From CAZPHI01 sp964586425 (lineage in GTDB: Bacteria; Bacillota; Clostridia; Lachnospirales; Lachnospiraceae): 34,830 nucleotides of DNA. The position numbers and the translations under genes are program-made. Where the stretch lies: NCBI GenBank assembly GCA_964586425.1, contig CAZPHI010000021.1, forward strand, positions 1-34,830, in the 5' to 3' direction. Below, piece after piece: positions 7,932 to 13,981 of this stretch (within the stretch, counting starts at the first letter, position 1; each line of letters begins with the position of its first letter). The notes below the pieces were generated by a model. It was not told the origin of the DNA. It saw only the letters and a program-made list of their open reading frames with translations, and searched no databases.

Positions 7932-8168
7932 TTAGTTTTCTTCCTCCGTTGATTTCGCTAGCATTCGGATGATTTCTTCATATGACTTGTTGCTATTAAT
8001 AACCGCATTCCAAAGATCATCTTTTCGTTGTGCATCTCTCTTGTCCAGGAGTTTCTGTAAGGACGCCACCGCATTATCGTAAACTGATTTTGTCCGAATT
8101 ACTTTTTCCTGCGCTTTTTCTATTTGCTGTTCCAATGTCTCTGTAGTTGATTTTCTTCCTCTTGCCAT
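7932..8168 (-). CDS. Small coiled-coil accessory protein of the IS
   Basis: 78 residues, highly charged and helical (ETLEQQIEKAQEKVIRTKSV, then LQKLLDKRDAQRKDDLWN), ending in a short helix with YEEIIRMLAKS. It starts 2 bp after the transposase stop, with AGGAGG inside the transposase end, so translation is coupled. The basic N-terminus (MARGRKS) could touch nucleic acid. I do not recognise a function. It lies inside the inverted repeats, so it belongs to the element, perhaps as a transposition regulator. A toxin or antitoxin role is not supported. Confidence 0.75.
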   Translation of the reverse strand: MARGRKSTTETLEQQIEKAQEKVIRTKSVYDNAVASLQKLLDKRDAQRKDDLWNAVINSNKSYEEIIRMLAKSTEEEN

Positions 8169-8170
8169 TT

Positions 8171-9865
8171 TTATTTTGCCTCCTTCAGAATTTTTCCTAT
8201 TTCAGTCGCATAATATTTGATTATATTTGCATCCATTCCAAATGCCTTCAGGATCGTCTTTTGAGTTGCGGTTACTGCATGATCAAGACGGTACCTGTTA
8301 TCTGTTAATCTGACCATTTCTATCTTTTCTAGTTCTTTCATCGCTGCTGGTACTGTCATATAGTTTGGACGCTTCTCCAACTTCATCCATTCATCCTTCA
8401 AACAGTTATAAATTCGGTTGCGAATAATCAATGCAATAAATTCAATGAATATCTTGGCTTCAGCAGCCGAATCACCATATATTCTGAGCGATTTATCCCC
8501 GAGATATGATTTATCTCCACGGAACAGTTTCTCTGATGCATCTCTGTTCTTATATAAAAGCAAAGCCTCTTTTGCTGTCATGTTTTCAGAAGTTATAATG
8601 CAGAAATATCCACTGAGATTGTTTTCCCGTTCAATCACATCCGTTCTGTCTTCCGGAAATTGAAACACGCCATTTTCCTCATTGTAATGAAGGTAGTAAT
8701 AATGCTCAAAGCCTGCTCCGAACTGAATAACTTCATTCGTGTGTTTCTTCATATGCACTTTCATCTGGCGCAGTTTTCTCGCTAAAAGTGCCCGTTCATT
8801 TCCTTCTTTTGTGCTGCTATGATAGAGATGGAAGTAACGATCTTTCTCATCACTTTCATACATCTTTCTTTTTATTGTTGTCCCATAAACGTCGAACTCA
8901 TCGATATGCTGTGCCCATTTATTTTCGAAAGTTCCTTTCCTTTCAAGGATTAGCGAATTCACGATTGCATTCATACCTTTCACCATAATGATGAATGAAT
9001 ATCCATGTTCATCCAAACTTTTAATATTATTTCGGCTAAAATATCCTCGGTCTAAAATGAAACCAACCTTTTTATAGCCATAACCAGCTGCTTTATCCAG
9101 CATAAATTCAAGCTGAGACATGTCATTAATACTTCCCGAATACTCTTCGTAAAATAATGGTTCCCTGTTCGTTGTATCATAAGCGATCGCATAGTTGAAT
9201 ATCGGTGCACCTACGTCTACTTTAGCATGTCCATACTCGATTATCTCAATATCTCCGGCCTGACAGTTTTTATTTGTGGAATCATAAGAAATATAAATCT
9301 TCTCTCTGTGATCTCTTACCGAATTCCAGTCATTTAAAAATCCTGCACTCATTTCTGTTGTCATAGACTGTAGCAGATCTGAGACTTTGGAATCACTGTA
9401 TATCCTCATGTTATTAGAAAAAAGAGGATGGTTATACGCATAATCCGGGTAGTACTGGCTTGCATTATCTTCTGAAATAATACTATATGAAGCCAAGTCG
9501 AGCACAAGACCAAGATCTTTCTTGCTGATATATTTTTCAAGTATCTCCGTGAACTTGTATTCTTCAATAATCTTACGAATGATCAGCCATGCTCCAATGC
9601 GGAGGCAACTGCTTCTCTTTGAACGTTCATTAATCTCTGGGATGTCCTCATCAGGAAAATATTTTAGGTAGTTTTCATTCGGAATCATCATCGTAGGATC
9701 TTCTGTGTCTCGTTTGCCGATTGTTGCTCTTTTAGGGTTTGTAATATTCGTACCTTTTTGATAAATCCTTGTGTACTCGTAGTAAATGTAATCTGTTTCT
9801 CCTTTTTTTCGATATGTGATTTTCCCACTGTTTATAGGTATTTTTACCAAAAAATCAAGATACAT
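8171..9865 (-). CDS. DDE transposase, IS4 superfamily (IS1634-like)
   Basis: 564 residues. The DDE triad is visible as Asp195 (YISYDSTNKN), Asp272 (GFILDRGYFS) and Glu445, the last inside the YREK signature Tyr438, Arg441, Glu445, Lys452 (YKNRDASEKLFRGDK) typical of the IS4 superfamily. Start ATG at 9865 has AGGAGG 7 bp upstream. The frame is intact, with all catalytic residues present, so the copy may still be active. It catalyses cut-and-paste transposition at the terminal inverted repeats. Transcription runs in the same direction as RT-cas1 from a promoter at 9904-9932. Assignment to IS1634 rather than a sister family is by general resemblance. Confidence 0.9.
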   Translation of the reverse strand: MYLDFLVKIPINSGKITYRKKGETDYIYYEYTRIYQKGTNITNPKRATIGKRDTEDPTMMIPNENYLKYFPDEDIPEINERSKRSSCLRIGAWLIIRKIIEEYKFTEILEKYISKKDLGLVLDLASYSIISEDNASQYYPDYAYNHPLFSNNMRIYSDSKVSDLLQSMTTEMSAGFLNDWNSVRDHREKIYISYDSTNKNCQAGDIEIIEYGHAKVDVGAPIFNYAIAYDTTNREPLFYEEYSGSINDMSQLEFMLDKAAGYGYKKVGFILDRGYFSRNNIKSLDEHGYSFIIMVKGMNAIVNSLILERKGTFENKWAQHIDEFDVYGTTIKRKMYESDEKDRYFHLYHSSTKEGNERALLARKLRQMKVHMKKHTNEVIQFGAGFEHYYYLHYNEENGVFQFPEDRTDVIERENNLSGYFCIITSENMTAKEALLLYKNRDASEKLFRGDKSYLGDKSLRIYGDSAAEAKIFIEFIALIIRNRIYNCLKDEWMKLEKRPNYMTVPAAMKELEKIEMVRLTDNRYRLDHAVTATQKTILKAFGMDANIIKYYATEIGKILKEAK

Positions 9866-9903
9866 GGCCGCCTCCTTTTAAGATGTAATTACGCCTTAAA
9901 TAG

Positions 9904-9932
9904 AGTATAACAAAAATCCCTGAAATAAGCAA
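9904..9932 (-). promoter_or_regulatory. Promoter of the transposase, overlapping a hairpin
   Basis: Minus-strand TTGCTT (9927-9932), 17 bp, TATACT (9904-9909), about 40 bp before the transposase start. The -35 element and spacer fall in one arm of the 16 bp hairpin at 9915-9956. Confidence 0.65.
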
Positions 9933-9956
9933 GCAAAACCGCTTATTTCAGGGATT
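9915..9956 (-). terminator. Strong hairpin/terminator near the right IS end
   Basis: Perfect 16 bp stem (9915-9930 with 9941-9956) and 10 nt loop, followed on the minus strand by TTTTTG. It would stop transcripts arriving from cas2/RT-cas1 and limit transposase expression driven by neighbouring promoters. Confidence 0.75.
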
Positions 9957-9984
9957 AATTCGACTGTTCTCTAGTTTAAAAACT

Positions 9985-10015
9985 GTTCAGGCGTAAAAAT
10001 CGTGGAAGTTAACAA
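9985..10015 (-). repeat. Right terminal inverted repeat of the IS, read as the end of RT-cas1
   Basis: Partner of 7850-7880. In the RT-cas1 frame it encodes the residues FVNFHDFYA and a TGA stop (9987-9989), so the last nine residues of the present Cas1 come from the IS. Confidence 0.8.
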
Positions 10016-11888
10016 ATATAGATTGTTTTATTTTTTTAATCTCATTTTTTATCACTCTATCATACGTCATGACACCATCATTGATTGTAATAACTGTATA
10101 TAATTTACGTTCAAGTTCCTCTAAAAAAATAATTTTGCCTTGCTTATTCAAATAGATACCACTATTAATATTATCAAAATGTCTATCAACATTTATCATG
10201 TTCTTATTAATCATAGAAAAAATTACACGATCTACTATTACAGGTTTAAATATCTCAGCAATATCCAAATTCAAACTTTCTGAACGTTGGTTTGTTGCAT
10301 GTAAAAAACCTACTCTAATATCAAGCATTGACTTTCTTATCTCCATCGCAATACGGTTATACATATACACATTACCAAAACTAATTAACGAATTAATTGC
10401 ATCTTTAGGAGGTCTTTTACTTCTTCTCACAAATAAAAATGAAGGATTATCAAGAATATCATTGAAACATTCATAATATATTTGATGTCCATGTGCCTCT
10501 ATTAACATTAATTCATCAATATTAGATGCTTGATTCATTTCAGTTATTATATTAGAAATCTTTAATATGTTTGAAATAATGTTTTCACTCTCTCTATGTT
10601 TTTTATAATATCTTAAATTTGCACGCATATTATGCATAGAAGCTATTATAATTTTCTTTGCATATTCCAGTCTTTTACAATTATCTTGATATATCTCGCT
10701 TTGTTTCAAAAATAATTTACCATTTACTTTATTCCTTGCTGTAAATAATGAGCCTACGAAAGCACCGTATTTATCAAAGAAATTAACGCATAAATTATGC
10801 TGATTTGCAAATTCAAAAAAGCCAGAGCTTAATATCACATTAGAATATATATTAATTGATTCTACCATCTCAATTGGTAATTTCTGTTTAAATTCTTCAT
10901 TTTCGAATAATAATGAGTAATCTTGACGCGTTAAAATCCCGTCATTTATAATATGATAATTTTTACCCACTTGTTGCAAAGATGAGGTGTGCCAATTGCT
11001 ATACATTATTCTACCAAGGTGTTTATATTTTCTTGATAATATCTTTTTTGTGTATTTGTCTCTTATGAATTCAAAGCCTAAAAAATGACGCTTAATACTT
11101 TCATATACACCAGTTTTATTTCTATTCAATTGTAATTTATATTTATCTCGTAATATAGATTCACAATCATCTAATGCTGCAATTGCATCATCTCTATTAG
11201 TTGTATATATATTTATGTTATCTGCAAATCTAACGAATTTATAGCATTTATCTTCTAATTCTGAATCAAAACCAGACAAATACAAATTACTAAATATCGG
11301 ACTTAATGGATTGCCTTGAATTAATCCATTATTTTTATTTCTAATTCGAAAATCATATTCTATTTCAATATAAAGATACTTTTCGATTAATTTCATAAGA
11401 ACAGATTCTCCAATTATCTGTGCTAATATATCTAACATTATTGATAAATTAATATTATCAAAGAATTGTTCTATGTCCATTTCTGCAACCCAGGAAGAAC
11501 CTTGTTCTATATATTTAGCCGCTGTATTAACGGCCATACTGACACCCATATTGGGGCGATACGCGAAACAATAATTTGATAATTTATCATCTATATTCTT
11601 ATTAATTACTTGTTCAATAGCTCTCAATATAAATCTATCTAAAGTTGTATATTTAGCCAATGTTCTGCATCTACCGTTAGGCTTTATTATATCAAATTCC
11701 TGAACTGTTTTTGGGATATACGTTCCACATTTTATCATGTCTATTATATTTTGTTTATTAATGCTCCAATATTTTTCAAATTCGGATATTCGAATTCCAT
11801 CAATACCACAACTATCATTTTTGGCCATAATATTATCCATTGCTAAATCCAAATTATCTTTTTCTAATACCATCTCTATTGTTATCAT
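9987..11888 (-). CDS. cas1: Reverse transcriptase-Cas1 fusion (spacer acquisition), C-terminus replaced by IS sequence
   Basis: 633 residues. The N-terminal group II intron-like RT (about 1-290) has motif AEMDIEQFFDNI (Asp138), QGNPLSPIFSNLYL (191-204) and the catalytic loop FVRFADNINIY (218-228), where the usual second Asp is Asn224. The C-terminal Cas1 integrase (about 300-633) has Glu464 (IEAHGHQIYYECF), RRSKRPPKDAINSLISFGN, His530 (VGFLHATNQRSESLNLD) and Asp542/Glu545 (LDIAEIFKP), all as expected for Cas1. RT-Cas1 with Cas2 can capture spacers from RNA in other bacteria, including Lachnospiraceae. Start ATG at 11888 has GAGG upstream, 6 bp after cas2. Residues 625-633 come from the IS terminal repeat; the native protein would have been 637 residues. 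No Cas6 domain is fused at the N-terminus. Confidence 0.95.
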   Translation of the reverse strand: MITIEMVLEKDNLDLAMDNIMAKNDSCGIDGIRISEFEKYWSINKQNIIDMIKCGTYIPKTVQEFDIIKPNGRCRTLAKYTTLDRFILRAIEQVINKNIDDKLSNYCFAYRPNMGVSMAVNTAAKYIEQGSSWVAEMDIEQFFDNINLSIMLDILAQIIGESVLMKLIEKYLYIEIEYDFRIRNKNNGLIQGNPLSPIFSNLYLSGFDSELEDKCYKFVRFADNINIYTTNRDDAIAALDDCESILRDKYKLQLNRNKTGVYESIKRHFLGFEFIRDKYTKKILSRKYKHLGRIMYSNWHTSSLQQVGKNYHIINDGILTRQDYSLLFENEEFKQKLPIEMVESINIYSNVILSSGFFEFANQHNLCVNFFDKYGAFVGSLFTARNKVNGKLFLKQSEIYQDNCKRLEYAKKIIIASMHNMRANLRYYKKHRESENIISNILKISNIITEMNQASNIDELMLIEAHGHQIYYECFNDILDNPSFLFVRRSKRPPKDAINSLISFGNVYMYNRIAMEIRKSMLDIRVGFLHATNQRSESLNLDIAEIFKPVIVDRVIFSMINKNMINVDRHFDNINSGIYLNKQGKIIFLEELERKLYTVITINDGVMTYDRVIKNEIKKIKQSIFVNFHDFYA

Positions 11889-11894
11889 ATTTCC

Positions 11895-12155
11895 TCACAA
11901 AAAATTGGTATAAATATCTACCATTCCTATTTCTTCTTTACTTACATACTTTAAGCTTTCTAATATGTATATAGTACATTGATCTTCTTGAATTTTTATT
12001 ATTGCTTTAATTTCTCTTTGTAGTTGTTTTAATTTCTTCTCTGTTATTACTCCCTCAAATACAGATTTTTGTACATGATTTAGATATTTTTCACAAATCT
12101 TTTTAACCTTTACCACTCTTTTAACATTAACATCATAAGTTAGTAATACAAACAT
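11895..12155 (-). CDS. cas2: CRISPR adaptation protein Cas2
   Basis: 86 residues, the usual Cas2 size. It begins FVLLTYDVNVKR with the conserved Asp8 after the first strand and has HVQKSVFEGVITEKKL, the Cas2 signature. Cas2 dimers bridge two Cas1 dimers in the spacer integration complex; here the partner is the RT-Cas1 encoded 6 bp downstream in the same direction. A possible promoter (TTGATA at 12212-12217, 18 bp, TACTAA at 12188-12193) lies between the array end and cas2, so the pair may be transcribed apart from the array. The gene appears intact. Confidence 0.95.
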   Translation of the reverse strand: MFVLLTYDVNVKRVVKVKKICEKYLNHVQKSVFEGVITEKKLKQLQREIKAIIKIQEDQCTIYILESLKYVSKEEIGMVDIYTNFL

Positions 12156-12237
12156 TCTCTACTTCGTTCCTCTTTCATTATTTTATTTTAGTAATTACTA
12201 CTCACAAAATGTATCAAAAACATTGAAATCAATATTT

Positions 12238-12267
12238 AAATCACTTTCATATAGCCAAGGAAAAAAC
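12238..12267 (-). repeat. Decayed terminal CRISPR repeat
   Basis: Matches the array repeat at 21 of 30 positions and is separated from the next repeat by exactly 36 nt, the typical spacer length here. It is the trailer end of the array and supports a leader on the right. Confidence 0.7.
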
Positions 12268-12303
12268 TATCAGATACAGAAGCATGTTACTTAAAGCAAA
12301 CAG

Positions 12304-12862
12304 GCATCAATTCCTTATAGGTAAGGTAATAACGCTAAGTTAGATTTATCTAAAAACTGCAGTAAAGAGTATCAATTCCTTATAGGTAAGGTAATAACAT
12401 GTTAAAATCTTGTGAAGATTATATTGTTAGATATGTATCAATTCCTTATAGGTAAGGTAATAACATAATTCATAATGGTACTGACAAGGCTGTTATTACG
12501 TATCAATTCCTTATAGGTAAGGTAATAACAATTATTAAAAAATATGGATTTGATATTGGTATAAAGTATCAATTCCTTATAGGTAAGGTAATAACCAGAG
12601 GAATTGATGATTGTATATTTGGCACTAATGTGTATCAATTCCTTATAGGTAAGGTAATAACAGTATCAATATTGGATGCAAAAACAAATGAATCAGAAGG
12701 TATCAATTCCTTATAGGTAAGGTAATAACCTGAATATCAATTATGTTGTTCTGCTAACAGTGTCATGTATCAATTCCTTATAGGTAAGGTAATAACATTC
12801 CACAATCAACTCTTTTAAAAATAGTAAGTAACGTATCAATTCCTTATAGGTAAGGTAATAAC
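12304..12862 (-). CRISPR. CRISPR array, nine 30 bp repeats and eight spacers
   Basis: Repeats (30 bp, plus strand GTATCAATTCC...GGTAATAAC) start at 12304, 12369, 12435, 12500, 12566, 12632, 12700, 12767 and 12833. Spacers are 35-38 nt. Eight repeats are identical; the one at 12304 has one change (GCATC). Decay at the left end, plus another decayed copy at 12238, puts the leader on the right. On the minus strand the repeat ends ATTGATAC, resembling the ATTGAAAC 8-nt crRNA handle of Cas6-processed type I/III arrays. A sigma-A-like promoter at 12890-12918 points into it. No spacer visibly matches another part of the window. With nine uniform repeats the array is small but not obviously dead. Confidence 0.97.
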
Positions 12863-12889
12863 CACAGAAAATAATCAATTTTATTTTTA

Positions 12890-12918
12890 ATTATAACAAA
12901 TAATTATCTTTTTTACAA
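12890..12918 (-). promoter_or_regulatory. Promoter of the CRISPR array
   Basis: Minus-strand TTGTAA (12913-12918), 17 bp, TATAAT (12890-12895), 27 bp before the first repeat. An alternative reading uses TTGACC (12938-12943) with TATTGT 17 bp further on. Confidence 0.6.
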
Positions 12919-13116
12919 TAACTTTGTATCATAAGTCGGTCAACCTCTACATACAATTCACGTAAAATTAGCAAAAAAATTACATTTCATATAATTGACC
13001 ATTTGAGACCGATTTTATCGCAATTGAAATTGTATAATTATCATTATATAGATAGTTTTAATCTAAAAATCTTTATAAAACCTCAATTATACATGTTTTT
13101 CATTGACCGACTTTTA

Positions 13117-13145
13117 TTGAATTAATAATATTAATATGCTATGCT
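13117..13145 (+). promoter_or_regulatory. Promoter of cas6
   Basis: TTGAAT (13117-13122), 17 bp, TATGCT (13140-13145), 24 bp before the cas6 ATG. An alternative is TTGACC (13103-13108), 17 bp, TAATAT (13126-13131). Either way the conserved 11-mer overlaps or abuts it. Confidence 0.6.
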
Positions 13146-13169
13146 AAAATAAAAAAGGAAGTATATAAT

Positions 13170-13904
13170 ATGCAAATCGAAATGTTTTTTTCTTTTTCTA
13201 AGCCGCTAACTCTTCCGCTTAGTTATAACCATTATTTACAGGGAATGATTTATTCTGTTTTAGATGCAAGTCCAGATTATAGCTATTTTTTGCATGAATA
13301 TGGTCATTATGCAGACCATCATAATTTTAAATTATTTACGTTCAGTATGTTACACGGAACTTATCAAATCCAAAATAAGATGATTACGTTCAAAAACAAC
13401 GTTTCATTTTGTATTCGTAGTGCCTCAGAAGATTTTTTTACTGTATTTTTATCGGCTCTTAGTCACACACACAATTGGTTTTTGAATCAAACTACACTTA
13501 CACTCGATTCGTTTACTACAACATTCAAAACAATTAAGGAAAGTGATATATATGTTAGAATGATTTCTCCAGTTTGCATTAGTCAAACTTATATTACTGA
13601 TGATAATAAGAAGAAACCATATTATCTTACTCCCTCTGATTACAATTTTTCAGAATTAATCAATGAAAATTTCATAAAGAAATATCAAGCTGCCTACGGT
13701 ATTGAACCTGAATATGATATAATCTTTGAGCCAAGTATTGTAAAGCCAAGTGATAAATTAGTCACTCAATTCAAAGGAATATATATTACAGCTTGGAAAG
13801 GTGTTTATCACCTAGTTGGTAATCCCGAATATCTTGATTTTTTATATAATACTGGTATTGGATCACGTAATTCGCAGGGCTTTGGATTATTTGATACAAT
13901 ATAA
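13170..13904 (+). CDS. cas6: CRISPR RNA endonuclease Cas6
   Basis: 244 residues. The start of the first ferredoxin-like fold (MQIEMFFSFSKPLTLPLSYNHYLQGMIY) and the C-terminal glycine-rich loop GIGSRNSQGFGLF (about 230-242) are the hallmarks of Cas6. Cas6 cuts the repeat transcript to leave an 8-nt 5' handle, here predicted as AUUGAUAC. A catalytic His is expected near the N-terminus; several are present (for example in HYLQG and HEYGHYADHH) but I cannot choose between them. GGAAG lies upstream of the ATG. It is transcribed divergently from the array, cas2 and RT-cas1, and converges on spoIVB. It is a separate gene, not the N-terminal domain of RT-Cas1 as in some relatives. Confidence 0.92.
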   Translation: MQIEMFFSFSKPLTLPLSYNHYLQGMIYSVLDASPDYSYFLHEYGHYADHHNFKLFTFSMLHGTYQIQNKMITFKNNVSFCIRSASEDFFTVFLSALSHTHNWFLNQTTLTLDSFTTTFKTIKESDIYVRMISPVCISQTYITDDNKKKPYYLTPSDYNFSELINENFIKKYQAAYGIEPEYDIIFEPSIVKPSDKLVTQFKGIYITAWKGVYHLVGNPEYLDFLYNTGIGSRNSQGFGLFDTI

Positions 13905-13981
13905 TATATACACCAATATTTAAGTAATACGAATTATAAAACCATATTTGAATGTTTTTAATCCTTACAATTACAATATTT

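Larger units (their letters stand above)
7850..10015 (-). mobile_element. IS4-superfamily (IS1634-like) insertion sequence inserted in RT-cas1
   Basis: A 2166 bp element bounded by imperfect inverted repeats of about 30 bp (12 bp perfect at the outer ends, TTGTTAACTTCC). It carries a DDE transposase and a small translationally coupled accessory gene. The flanks share TAT (minus strand, 7847-7849 and 10016-10018), a possible 3 bp target duplication. Removing the element restores a continuous RT-cas1 frame, which fixes both ends to within a few bases. Its two hairpins lie just inside the ends. The transposase has noticeably higher GC than the surrounding AT-rich cas genes, consistent with recent arrival. 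Confidence 0.85.
12863..13169. promoter_or_regulatory. Leader / divergent control region between the array and cas6
   Basis: An AT-rich 307 bp stretch without a gene. It holds a minus-strand promoter into the array (12890-12918), a plus-strand promoter for cas6 (13117-13145), and two inverted copies of an 11-mer (AAGTCGGTCAA at 12933-12943, TTGACCGACTT at 13103-13113) plus a weaker version near 13003-13016. Each perfect copy lies upstream of one promoter in the same relative orientation. Confidence 0.75.

Noticed and set aside
10016..10018. Target site duplication of the IS longer than 3 bp
   Set aside because: Flanks share only TAT; extending to 5 or 6 bp breaks the match, so I report 3 bp as possible only.
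12172..12201. Possible eleventh CRISPR repeat one further period to the left
   Set aside because: Only about 13 of 30 bases match, no better than chance in such AT-rich DNA.
12438..12638. 66-codon minus-strand open frame over the CRISPR array
   Set aside because: It is made of repeat units (YYLTYKELI occurs twice) and spacers; no ribosome site. It is an artefact of the array.
12662..12676. Repeat-like GTATCAAT inside spacer 6 and ATATCAATT inside spacer 7
   Set aside because: Only 8-9 bases match and spacing is wrong for a partial repeat; probably chance given base composition.
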